From Deltaproteobacteria bacterium (GTDB lineage Bacteria; SAR324; XYD2-FULL-50-16), in assembly GCA_018657625.1 (NCBI GenBank), contig JABHWU010000040.1, positions 1 through 64,000 on the forward strand: a stretch of DNA of 64,000 nucleotides, read 5' to 3'. Positions 47,805-55,765 of the stretch are shown one piece after another (position 1 is the first letter of the stretch; the number at the start of each line of letters is the position of its first letter). A program made the position numbers and the translations under genes. The notes under the pieces were generated by a model, which saw only the letters and a list, made by a program, of their open reading frames with translations, had not been told where the DNA came from and made no database searches.

Positions 47805-49082
47805 TTACTTTTTTATGGTTAATTTTGTCAAGCCTTTCATGTAAGGAAATAATGCTTTTGGAATTAAAACAGTACCATCCTGTTGTTGAAAGTTTTCTAA
47901 AATAGCTAAAAGTATTCTCCCCACTGCTAAACCGGAGCCATTTAAGGTATGAACCAGTCTGGTTTTTTTGCTTCCCCGGGGTTTAAATTTTATGTTGGCG
48001 CGTCTGGCCTGAAAATCAGTACAGTTAGAACAACTAGATACTTCAACATACTGTTCACTGCCCGGAAACCAGACTTCAATATCATATCCCTTGGCGGCAT
48101 TAAAACCTAACTCACCAGCACATAATTCAATAATCCGGTAGGGAAGGTTTAAGCGTTGTACGATTGTTTCCGCCTGCTTTAATATTTCCCGTAATGTGTT
48201 TGGCGAATTTTTAGGTTTAACAATTTGAACCAGTTCAACTTTATTGAATTGATGCTGCCGGATATAACCTTTATCTTTTTTACCATAAGTTCCGGCTTCC
48301 CTTCGGAAACAAGGCGTATAAGCAACCATCTTGTCTGGTAAATGTTTGTCAGCCAGTTTTTCCCCGGAAAAAAGATTCACCAGAGGGACCTCGGCTGTGG
48401 GGATCAGAGATAAATCCGGATTTGTGGAATAGACCTGATCTGCAAATTTAGGGAATTGTCCGGAACCTATTAAAGCACTTTCATTAACTAATAGTGGTAA
48501 GCCCATTTCCCGATATTTAAATTCCTGGGTATGAATATCCAACATCATATTTATCAGGGCTCTTTCCATTAATGCACCGGTGGGGTTCAAAACTGAAAAA
48601 CGGTTCCCGGCTAATTTTTGTCCACGATCTGCATCAATCAATTTTAGTTTTTGATTCAAATGCCAATAGGTTTTGGGTTTAAAACCAAAGTCAGGTTTAT
48701 TCAGGCATTTTTGGGTAACAATGTTGTGCTCAGAAGTGCTCCCAGTCGGTGTTTGTTGATCTGGAACATTAGGCAGGTGTAACAATTGTTGATCCAGATA
48801 TTGATTTTGTTGTTTTAATTCTTTACGTAATGCACTAATTTCAGACCTTAACAGACTGGCTGATTCTATGGTTTGATAATTTTGTTTGTCCTGGGTGTCG
48901 GATGATGACTTTATTTGAGACAAAGCCTTTTTCTGAGACAGCAATTCATCCAACCGACCTTGTTTTTCGGTAACTTGTTGGTAAAGGATTTGGATACCAG
49001 ATATTATCTGGGTAGACACCCTGTCTTTGTACTTTTTGATGATATTTGTGTATTCTTGTGAAAATAGCCGTTTTGAAATCAC
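47805..49082 (-). CDS. serS: Seryl-tRNA synthetase
   Basis: A 425-residue class II synthetase that charges all serine tRNAs. An N-terminal coiled-coil arm (about 30-100) recognises the long variable arm of tRNA-Ser. The catalytic core has PTAEVPLVNLFSGE, CFRREAGTYGKKDKGYIRQHQF (motif 2), EVSSCSNCTDFQARR and NGSGLAVGRILLAILENFQ (motif 3). The frame starts with GTG 49082, and no in-frame ATG precedes the arm. Three tRNA-Ser genes follow on the same strand, the nearest 15 bp away. Confidence 0.95.
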   Translation of the reverse strand: MISKRLFSQEYTNIIKKYKDRVSTQIISGIQILYQQVTEKQGRLDELLSQKKALSQIKSSSDTQDKQNYQTIESASLLRSEISALRKELKQQNQYLDQQLLHLPNVPDQQTPTGSTSEHNIVTQKCLNKPDFGFKPKTYWHLNQKLKLIDADRGQKLAGNRFSVLNPTGALMERALINMMLDIHTQEFKYREMGLPLLVNESALIGSGQFPKFADQVYSTNPDLSLIPTAEVPLVNLFSGEKLADKHLPDKMVAYTPCFRREAGTYGKKDKGYIRQHQFNKVELVQIVKPKNSPNTLREILKQAETIVQRLNLPYRIIELCAGELGFNAAKGYDIEVWFPGSEQYVEVSSCSNCTDFQARRANIKFKPRGSKKTRLVHTLNGSGLAVGRILLAILENFQQQDGTVLIPKALFPYMKGLTKLTIKK

Positions 49083-49099
49083 ATTAATTAAGTGGGAAA

Positions 49100-50359
49100 T
49101 TAGCGTAGTTTGAAATAAATGACCATTGCAATGACCAATAGAGAAACGGCTCTTAAATGGTGAGTCCAGATTACTTTATTATTAATATGATCCCGTTGTT
49201 TATACTTGTTCTCATCTGAAATATGCCCCATGCCAATTTTAATCATACACTCATGCCAGATTGATCGAATATCAGGTTTTTCTTCGCGATACTCCATCAT
49301 TTCCTGTAAATGGTGATGGTAAGGAGCCTTATAAAAAAAACGGTTTTTTTCCGCCCAGTTTCTACCTTTTTTCCACATTGCAACCTTGAACCAGATCCTT
49401 TGTATTATTGAACTGACCGCTGCCAGCACAAAGACCCAACCGACAATGGGTAAATAAAATTCAGATCTCACAAAAATAAACATGGTACAGATGGAGGCCC
49501 CGAAACCTAATGATCCAATATCACCCATGTAAATGGATGCGGGTGGTGAATTAAATTTTAAAAAAGCAATACAGGCCGCAATGATTGCGATAGCAAATAT
49601 AGTTACTTCTTTGATATCGCTGGTAATAAATGAAATTCGTAATCGCTCACTCCACTCAGGATCTCCAGCAATATAAGCCGCTGACGCAATAAAAACCGAA
49701 CAGGTTATAATTGGAACGGCCGCCAGAGAATCTAAACCATCTGTCAGGTTAACTGCATTAGCACCCACAACGATCACCAGTATGATAAACGGAACAAATA
49801 GCATTACCGGTATTTCAGGGTGCCAATTGGCAATTGGAATTCCAGGTATTACCAAATAGTTTTCAAGACCATTGGAAAAATAATAAATACCGATGATGAC
49901 TATGCTCGTGATTGAAAACTCAAATAACAATCTGATCTTACCGGAAATGCCGTCCGCTTTATCTATATATTTTTCTTTTTGCCCAACGCCAGCTTCAATT
50001 TTTCTTTTATGAAACACTTTCATAATATCATCAATGCCACCAATAAACGCAAAAGAAGATATGATTACCAACAATGAAATGGTGTATTTATTTAACCAGG
50101 CCCAAAGTATTGTAGAAATTACGATAGCAGGTATTAATATGATACCTCCCATTATAGGTGTGGCACCTGAATAGGGGCCTTTACTGTTTTCTGCAACTTT
50201 GAAATCGGAGGTGATGCCCTTCTGTCTAAATAATCTGATAATCTTGGGGATGAATAGATTAATTAGAAAATAGGTTGTCAGGTAGGTTAAGCCAGCCCGA
50301 AAAAATACAGATTTAAAAATTTGGTAAGGTATTAACCAGTATAGAAATTCAGCTAACAT
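49100..50359 (-). CDS. mraY: Phospho-N-acetylmuramoyl-pentapeptide transferase MraY, long form
   Basis: A 419-residue polytopic inner-membrane enzyme that makes lipid I for peptidoglycan. Signatures: GATPIMGGIILIPAIV, FIGGIDDIMKV, GANAVNLTDGLDSLA, IYMGDIGSLGFGA, and the HHH loop KAPYHHHLQ near 345. It is about 60 residues longer than the usual 360. The extra sequence lies in the loop after FIGGIDDIMKV (EAGVGQKEKYIDKADGISGK) and between the HHH motif and the last membrane segment. It sits outside any mur gene cluster, between the MBL hydrolase and serS genes. Confidence 0.9.
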   Translation of the reverse strand: MLAEFLYWLIPYQIFKSVFFRAGLTYLTTYFLINLFIPKIIRLFRQKGITSDFKVAENSKGPYSGATPIMGGIILIPAIVISTILWAWLNKYTISLLVIISSFAFIGGIDDIMKVFHKRKIEAGVGQKEKYIDKADGISGKIRLLFEFSITSIVIIGIYYFSNGLENYLVIPGIPIANWHPEIPVMLFVPFIILVIVVGANAVNLTDGLDSLAAVPIITCSVFIASAAYIAGDPEWSERLRISFITSDIKEVTIFAIAIIAACIAFLKFNSPPASIYMGDIGSLGFGASICTMFIFVRSEFYLPIVGWVFVLAAVSSIIQRIWFKVAMWKKGRNWAEKNRFFYKAPYHHHLQEMMEYREEKPDIRSIWHECMIKIGMGHISDENKYKQRDHINNKVIWTHHLRAVSLLVIAMVIYFKLR

Positions 50360-50362
50360 ATG

Positions 50363-50995
50363 TTATGCATATCGATTGTTTATAAAGGGATTGGATTTTC
50401 TTTCTATTCCGATTGTCGTCGATGGTCCATGACCTGGGTAAACAATGACATCATCATCCAGGCACATCAATTGATTCTGAATGGAACTTAATAATGTATC
50501 AGTATCCCCCCCTGGCAAATCAGTTCTTCCGATACTTCCGGCAAAAAGAGTATCACCGGCAATCAAAAATGTTCCTGATAATAAGCAAATACCACCGGGC
50601 GTATGTCCGGGGGTTTCAATAACTTTAAATACCAGATTTCCGAGTTTTATTTGGCTATCCTTATCAATATATTGATCTATTGTCGGTGCTTCACTATTCG
50701 GCAAGCCAAACATTTGCTGACTTTGGTTTAATCCGTTTAAGACAATTTCTTCATTCGGATGCAATAAAAAGGGCACCGATCGCTCTTTTTGAATATCAAC
50801 CACAGCCGCGACATGATCCAGATGCGCGTGTGTGTTAATGAGATATTTTAAGCTTAGCTTATTTTCATCGATGTAATTTAACAATTTTTCAGGTTCATCT
50901 CCGGCATCAATAATTGCTGTTTCATCAGTTTCAGGACATGAAACGATATAACAATTAGTCATAAAAGGGGATACGGATATGCTTTTTGTATTCAT
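50363..50995 (-). CDS. MBL-fold hydrolase (glyoxalase II-like)
   Basis: A 210-residue metallo-beta-lactamase-fold enzyme with the dinuclear metal motif H56-A-H58-L-D60-H61, a later HTPGG with metal-binding His, AGDTLFAGSIGRTDLPGGD and a C-terminal VYPGHGPSTTIG. This set is typical of hydroxyacylglutathione hydrolase-like thioesterases (YcbL/GloB group). No signal peptide. It is 3 bp upstream of mraY, so the two are cotranscribed; no functional link is evident. Confidence 0.88.
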   Translation of the reverse strand: MNTKSISVSPFMTNCYIVSCPETDETAIIDAGDEPEKLLNYIDENKLSLKYLINTHAHLDHVAAVVDIQKERSVPFLLHPNEEIVLNGLNQSQQMFGLPNSEAPTIDQYIDKDSQIKLGNLVFKVIETPGHTPGGICLLSGTFLIAGDTLFAGSIGRTDLPGGDTDTLLSSIQNQLMCLDDDVIVYPGHGPSTTIGIERKSNPFINNRYA

Positions 50996-51105
50996 AGGGC
51001 AGGTGAAAATATAAATTTTGAATTCAATTGAGATCAGGGATATCTAATCAGTCGATAAATATATACGCAGTTTTATCATTATGTAAACCTAAGACAGCGC
51101 TATTA

Positions 51106-51180
51106 CACGGTTAATTTGTTCTTCGCTTCAGCCGTTCGGTTCTCACTCCGCAAGGTGCTTAGCATAGCAGGTTAACCGTG
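51106..51180 (+). repeat. Inverted repeat enclosing a 57-nt structured loop
   Basis: CACGGTTAA (51106-51114) pairs perfectly with TTAACCGTG (51172-51180). The enclosed sequence contains smaller self-complementary pieces (for example AGCCGTTCGGTT). The arrangement could fold as a stem with an internal multiloop, as small RNAs do. No known RNA family was recognised. Confidence 0.45.
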
Positions 51181-51358
51181 AGGCAAGCTATTGACTGTGA
51201 AACGGATCATCTCAAATAAAAGGTCCTTGTATCTATCTGGCGATTCGTTTAAGCTCGCCGTTTACCGGCACTGTCGGCAAAAGAATATCGAGCATAAAAA
51301 GCCAGCTGAGGTTAAATAGCTGAGACATCCAGCAAGGGTGTCTTTCTCTAATTATTTG

Positions 51359-51382
51359 AACCGTCTTTCAAACACGGTTTTT
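51359..51382 (+). terminator. Possible plus-strand intrinsic terminator
   Basis: AACCGT (51359-51364) and ACGGTT (51374-51379) form a 6-bp stem with a 9-nt loop, followed by TTT on the plus strand. No plus-strand gene lies upstream, so it could end a small RNA from 51.1-51.36 kb, or serve in the opposite sense as the end of the CoxII-like gene, though no T-run follows on that strand. Confidence 0.4.
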
Positions 51383-51413
51383 AGGGGAGGGATAAGGCAA
51401 AGATGCCTCTGAC

Positions 51414-51989
51414 CTAAGAATTAGTGTCATCTTTAGCACAACCCGTAACAACGACAACATTTTTTTCAAGCATATGTGCCCCTTTTGGACCGGAATATTC
51501 AGTTGATCGCACGTGATAAGTGCCATTTTTATGAAACTTCCACATAAGATCATTTCTGCTTTGTGGAACCACTTGCATCTGGGTTACCAGAGTATGATTT
51601 TGCCTAAAAATTCCAAACCCATAGACCAAATCATTGGAAATCGCATTAAAAATAACTGGTTTATCACAATCAACTTGCATCGGGTTTTCTGAGAATGTCA
51701 TTTTGTGGTTTTCATAAATAATCTCAAACTGCTTATGAGCAGTGATATCTGATCGATTTAAATCAACAGAGACCCACGGGACTACACCATATGTCAAAAA
51801 ATGTAATCCAGTTCCAATAACGACTAATATTGAAACATAGGCCCAAAAAAGTTTAGAACTGGGTGATTTCTCTTTTTTCTTGGATTTTGTAATTGCCAAA
51901 CCAAATCTTGCAATAATAGATATTGCAATCCAGGCATAGATTGTATACACAATCTTTAGAACTGATAAAACTTCAATTGAATCAGCCAC
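51414..51989 (-). CDS. CoxII-like cupredoxin protein lacking CuA ligands
   Basis: A 191-residue protein with two N-terminal membrane segments (about 13-33 and 50-68) and a periplasmic cupredoxin domain resembling cytochrome c oxidase subunit II: VIFNAISNDLVYGFGIF, MWKFHKNGTYHVRSTEYSG and AHML. The copper-A ligands are replaced: the usual His is Tyr123, and the two Cys of the C-x3-C motif are Ser162 and Ser166; the spacing to H172 is also altered. It therefore should not bind a CuA centre. GTG start with GGAGG 4 nt upstream. No subunit I gene is nearby. It may be a regulatory or quinol-oxidase-type relative. Confidence 0.75.
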   Translation of the reverse strand: MADSIEVLSVLKIVYTIYAWIAISIIARFGLAITKSKKKEKSPSSKLFWAYVSILVVIGTGLHFLTYGVVPWVSVDLNRSDITAHKQFEIIYENHKMTFSENPMQVDCDKPVIFNAISNDLVYGFGIFRQNHTLVTQMQVVPQSRNDLMWKFHKNGTYHVRSTEYSGPKGAHMLEKNVVVVTGCAKDDTNS

Positions 51990-52443
51990 GAATCCTCCTA
52001 TTAGTGATTAACCATATTGAACGACTTGACGGAAGTATACTATATGAACCATGCAAACACAAACTAAACGTTTATTAGTACCAAATAATTTAATGTTGTA
52101 TCGATGAATCTCCTTTTTTTATTTTATTAACAGCGACTTCAAACGTTACCCGAAGTTTATTAATTCGATAAAAACATTTGAACGATATAGCAAAATTAAA
52201 AATAAAAATGTAACATATGTGACAATATATTAAAGGAGAACTAAGTCAATCAGGAAAAAGATACACCACTACATATTTTCAGATGATAAATTATCCAAAA
52301 TTGCTTGTGCTATTTTTTACATTTTTTTTATGTCATAACCCTACTTTAACCTTGGGATCAATCATCAAAAAAAGTAGCCAAACTGTTAGGTAATCATTAC
52401 AACTATTAACAACCTTAACCTTTGTGTAAAAAAGAGAATTCAA
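51990..52443. other. Intergenic region before the GNAT remnants
   Basis: About 450 bp of A/T-rich DNA with no supported gene. It contains the divergent promoter area of the CoxII-like gene; nothing else could be identified. Confidence 0.45.
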
Positions 52444-52923
52444 ATGGATGACATCCGTTTATATGACAAAAATGAAATTGAACGATTTCTCTACAAAAAT
52501 GTTTATCTTCATATGTACAGTATTGGAGATTTAGATGGTTTTATCTGGCCATATACCATTTGGTATGGAAGCAAATCCAATGATAATCTTAAAGCAGTTG
52601 TTTTGCTTTATGTGGGAATGTCAATCCCCACAATTATTGCACTTTCAGATTAACAGAAAGAGATGGAACGATACAAAGTAGCAGATCTGGGTAATATAAC
52701 CACACTTCCTACGCATAGAAATAAGGGCTATGGTTATATGGTTACAGTGAAACTTTGTCAGGCTTTAATTGATGAAAGTATTCAAGTCGGTTTAAATGTG
52801 AAATCTGATAATCAAGCCGCGATATCATGTTATGAAAAAATTGGATTTAAAACCATTGTCCCTCATTCGGAGTTTTTATTTCAAAATAAGGATAAAAATT
52901 GGGAGACTAACAAAAAAAACTAG
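52444..52923 (+). pseudogene. GNAT acetyltransferase with internal deletion
   Basis: Two frames lie end to end: residues 1-69 (IRLYDKNEIERFLYKNVYLHMYSIGDLD) form the N-terminal part of a GNAT-type acetyltransferase, and the second (from 52663) holds the acetyl-CoA-binding part, GNITTLPTHRNKGYGYMVTVKLCQAL and SDNQAAISCYEKIGFK. A stop separates them. The central part expected between VLLYVGMSIPTIIALSD and KVADLGNITT is missing, so this is a deletion of roughly 100 codons, not a simple frameshift. Substrate unknown. The second piece keeps the fold-closing segment but is unlikely to be functional alone. Confidence 0.75.
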
Positions 52924-52960
52924 TGGAACTGCATTGCGTCAAATAATTGACTAATAAAAA

Positions 52961-53269
52961 ATGATTGAAAGTATTTTAGAAAAAGTAGCCTTGAATGCCT
53001 GGCCAGCCTTTGAAAGCATAGAAATGAACACATGGATCCTGCGTTATGCAAATGGTTATACGAAAAGAGCCAATTCTGTGACTGTTCTGGGAGAAAGCTC
53101 CACGAATCTGGCAGAAAAAATAATATCCTGTGAAAAACAATTCCAGCCAAGAAAACTTAAATCAATTTTTCGATTGCCATCTTTTGTTGCCCCAAATTCA
53201 TTGGATAAGCTGTTGGAACAACGCAATAGGTACAAAACAGCTCACACCAGTAGATCCATTAAATGCTAG
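52961..53269 (+). pseudogene. N-terminal fragment of a GNAT acetyltransferase
   Basis: A 102-residue frame with the N-terminal half seen in a two-part GNAT family: ALNAWPAFESIEMNTWILRYANGYTKRANSVTVLGES and IFRLPSFVAPNSLDKLLEQRNRYKTAH. The C-terminal acetyl-CoA-binding half is absent; the frame stops 12 bp before the YbaK gene. A GNAT tail with the missing kind of sequence survives at 53810-53920, beyond YbaK, so an insertion or rearrangement may have split one gene. Confidence 0.7.
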
Positions 53270-53281
53270 CCAACCAAAGAA

Positions 53282-53749
53282 ATGACTCCAGCAATTGATT
53301 GTGCCAAAAGAGTAGGCATAAATTTTAATATTCATGAATATGATCATGATCCTACTGCCGATTCATATGGAGAAGAAGCCGTCTTAAAAATGGGATTAGA
53401 TTCAGGTATCGTTTTCAAAACACTGATCGTAACAACCAGTGACAAACAGCTACTTGTTGCTATATTGCCAGTAGCAAAGCAACTTAACTTAAAACGCTTT
53501 GCCAAAGCGGTAGGGATGAAAAAAGTAGTTATGGCGGAAAAGAAATCGATAGAAAATACTACCGGTTATATTCCGGGTGGTATTAGTCCGATTGGTCAAA
53601 AAAAGCAGTTAAGTACTGTTATTGATCAATCTGCAACACAGCTTGAAATGATTTATGTCAGTGCTGGTCGTAGAGGATTGCAAATAGAATTATCACCAAA
53701 TGATTTAATCGCTTTAACAGATGGAAAGTTTGAGAAAATTTGTGATTAA
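53282..53749 (+). CDS. ybaK: YbaK/EbsC-family Cys-tRNA(Pro) deacylase
   Basis: A 155-residue protein that hydrolyses mischarged Cys-tRNA(Pro). Family features: IHEYDHDPTADSYGEEAV near the start, VFKTLIVTTSDKQLLVAILPV with the catalytic-type lysine, LKRFAKAVGMKKVVMAEKKSIENTTGYIPGGISPIGQKK, and the VSAGRRGLQIELSPNDLIAL end. It looks intact although its neighbours on both sides are GNAT fragments. Confidence 0.93.
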   Translation: MTPAIDCAKRVGINFNIHEYDHDPTADSYGEEAVLKMGLDSGIVFKTLIVTTSDKQLLVAILPVAKQLNLKRFAKAVGMKKVVMAEKKSIENTTGYIPGGISPIGQKKQLSTVIDQSATQLEMIYVSAGRRGLQIELSPNDLIALTDGKFEKICD

Positions 53750-53809
53750 TATACCTGATCGTTTAACAACACTTAAGTTATAAGTTAGGTTGGTATAAAT
53801 GAATGATAA

Positions 53810-53920
53810 GCAAAGAGCATCAAACTTCAAGTCCTAAAAATGAATAAAGCATTTGGCTTCTACAAAAAATTGGGTTTTAATCAAACAGGTGAATCAGAAA
53901 CACATTATTTTATGGAATAG
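53810..53920 (+). pseudogene. C-terminal tail of a GNAT acetyltransferase
   Basis: An open frame without a proper start that reads IKLQVLKMNKAFGFYKKLGF followed by NQTGESETHYFME, which is the typical last strand-helix-strand of GNAT enzymes. It begins directly after a stop codon and has no gene body before it. Probably the lost end of a neighbouring acetyltransferase, possibly the one starting at 52961. Confidence 0.7.
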
Positions 53921-53964
53921 ACAGTATATATTTAATAAACTCATCGTCGCTGTAATATAGTGAA

Positions 53965-54330
53965 ATGACTGATGTTTGTATAAAATTTAAAAATCTAAAT
54001 ATAAAATTGGAACGAGATAAAAAATATAGGAAAATCATCACCGGAGGATATTTATTAGCTTCATTTTTTATGGCATTTGGACTGAATACCTTTGTTGCGC
54101 CGATAGATAGTTTTTATTTAAAAATTCAATTGTTAAATACCATCGGAATAATATCTTTTTATTTATTTCTTCCTTTGTATTTCTTAACAACTATTGTGGT
54201 TCTAAAAACAAAAGTATTTGATAAAAAATTAGTACTTCCTATGATTATAATTATTGCTTCTCTGATGGTTATCGTTTTTAAAATTGTTAACGCCGTAATT
54301 GGATATGTATTTACGATGATAATTGGTTAG
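53965..54330 (+). CDS. Small membrane protein, unknown function
   Basis: A 121-residue protein with three predicted membrane segments (about 25-45, 55-78 and 90-115) after a charged N-terminal stretch. No motif or family recognised. Its hydrophobic profile is coherent and it starts with ATG, but there is no clear ribosome binding site, and it sits among degraded genes, so it may be a real small gene or a decaying one. Confidence 0.5.
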   Translation: MTDVCIKFKNLNIKLERDKKYRKIITGGYLLASFFMAFGLNTFVAPIDSFYLKIQLLNTIGIISFYLFLPLYFLTTIVVLKTKVFDKKLVLPMIIIIASLMVIVFKIVNAVIGYVFTMIIG

Positions 54331-54378
54331 TGTGAAGTCAATTATAAATAGTCGTTTTGGTTATTGAGCTCATAAAAC

Positions 54379-54456
54379 TGTCATTTCGACGAAGAATGAG
54401 GAGAAATCTTAAGGATGAGATAAGATCTCTCTTCGCAAGCTCATCGAGATGATAAA
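54379..54456. repeat. Imperfect palindrome of dispersed-repeat type
   Basis: A left arm reading TGTCATTTCGACGAAGAATG with GAGGAGAAATCTT, and a right arm AAGATCTCTCTTCGCAAGCT followed by CATCGAGATGATA, form an imperfect 33-bp hairpin. The core TTTCGACGAAG...GAGAAATCTT is a word seen in dispersed extragenic palindromes of several Gram-negative groups. Only one copy is in the window. It lies between an unknown membrane protein and the DmpA-type gene. Confidence 0.6.
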
Positions 54457-54538
54457 ATGCAGGTTTCTTATAATATAATAAACAAACGCTGGAAACAGTT
54501 TATCAGAGATTGTTTGTTCAAATCAATCAGGAGTAATT

Positions 54539-55654
54539 ATGGTCATTCGAGCCCGGGATCTCGGTATTCCCTTTAAAGGTGAAACCGGTCAATGGAATGC
54601 GATCACAGATGTTGCCAATGTTGCAGTAGGCCACATTACAATAATTGAAGGAGAGGGGGCATTAGTTAGGGGACAAGGGCCGATACGAACAGGTGTCAGT
54701 GCTATTTTACCTCGTGGGAAAGCTTTCGGACCTTGTTTTTGCGGTTGGTATGCCTTAAATGGAAATGGAGAGTTAACCGGTACCACCTGGATTGAAGAGT
54801 CCGGTTTTATTGAAACTCCCATAATGCTCACTAATACGCATAGCGTTGGTGCCGTACACGATGCTATGATAAAGTGGCAATTACAAAACAACTTTTATTC
54901 ACCCCTGAAAGACGAAGATTTTTGGAGCTTACCGGTAGTTGGTGAAACTTATGACGGCGTATTGAATGATATTAATGGCTTTCATGTGACCACAGAGCAT
55001 GCTCATCAGGCACTTGATAATGCTCGTTCAGGACTGGTAGAAGAGGGTTCCGTTGGGGGTGGCACAGGTATGATTACCCATGATTTTAAGGGAGGTGTCG
55101 GAACCTCAAGTCGGTGGATTACTCTAAGTGATGGTTCGCAATATACTGTCGGTGTTTATGTACAGTCTAATTATGGTAACCGCAAACATTTAACCATTGC
55201 AGGAGTTCCGGTGGGAACAGAATTGGTTGATCAAATGCCCAGTTATTATCCAAAGAAGGTTCGCGATGAAACCGGTTCAATTATTGTTATTGTGGCTACG
55301 GATGCACCCCTATTACCGCATCAGTTAAAGCGCTTAGCTGCCAGAGTTCCGATTGGTCTGAGTAAAGTAGGTGGGCATGGTGCAAACAGTTCCGGGGATA
55401 TATTCCTGGCTTTTTCAACAGCCAATGAGAACGCATTCAATCGTACAGGCAATGAACAGGTAACTATGTTGCCGAACGATTTAATGAATGGGCTGTTTGA
55501 CGGGGTTGTCTTCGCCACTGAAGAAGCGATTATTAATGCGATGGTAGCTGCCGATACTATGACCGGTATCAATGGTGAAACAGTTTATCGATTACCTCAC
55601 CAGGCACTACAAACCGTACTAAAGAAATATAATCGATTGAAAGCAAATAATTAA
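54539..55654 (+). CDS. P1-family (DmpA/BapA-type) aminopeptidase
   Basis: A 371-residue N-terminal-nucleophile hydrolase of peptidase family S58. Members cleave themselves before a serine and then release N-terminal L- or D-residues or beta-peptides. Visible signatures: ITDVANVAVGH at the start, RTGVSAILPRG, LTNTHSVGAVHDA, EEGSVGGGTGMITHDFKGG, and the self-cleavage segment GGHGANSSGDIFLAFST with the likely nucleophile Ser284. CAGGAG lies 6 nt before the ATG. No signal peptide is apparent, so action is cytoplasmic. It stands alone. Confidence 0.92.
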   Translation: MVIRARDLGIPFKGETGQWNAITDVANVAVGHITIIEGEGALVRGQGPIRTGVSAILPRGKAFGPCFCGWYALNGNGELTGTTWIEESGFIETPIMLTNTHSVGAVHDAMIKWQLQNNFYSPLKDEDFWSLPVVGETYDGVLNDINGFHVTTEHAHQALDNARSGLVEEGSVGGGTGMITHDFKGGVGTSSRWITLSDGSQYTVGVYVQSNYGNRKHLTIAGVPVGTELVDQMPSYYPKKVRDETGSIIVIVATDAPLLPHQLKRLAARVPIGLSKVGGHGANSSGDIFLAFSTANENAFNRTGNEQVTMLPNDLMNGLFDGVVFATEEAIINAMVAADTMTGINGETVYRLPHQALQTVLKKYNRLKANN

Positions 55655-55765
55655 GTTAAGATCGGGAAACACAATGGTTAGCGGATAACTGTATTCAGAT
55701 AAATGTCACCTTTCACCAAAGGTAGGTCGGAAAATTTTCAAAATGATTTCATAAAGGTTTAGATC

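Larger units (their letters stand above)
50996..51413. other. Long structured intergenic region
   Basis: About 420 bp with no gene. Base composition is richer in G/C than most intergenic DNA here, and it holds several inverted repeats. The clearest are 51106-51180 and the hairpin at 51359-51382, both listed separately. It separates the housekeeping block from the eroded accessory block and could contain a small RNA. Confidence 0.5.
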
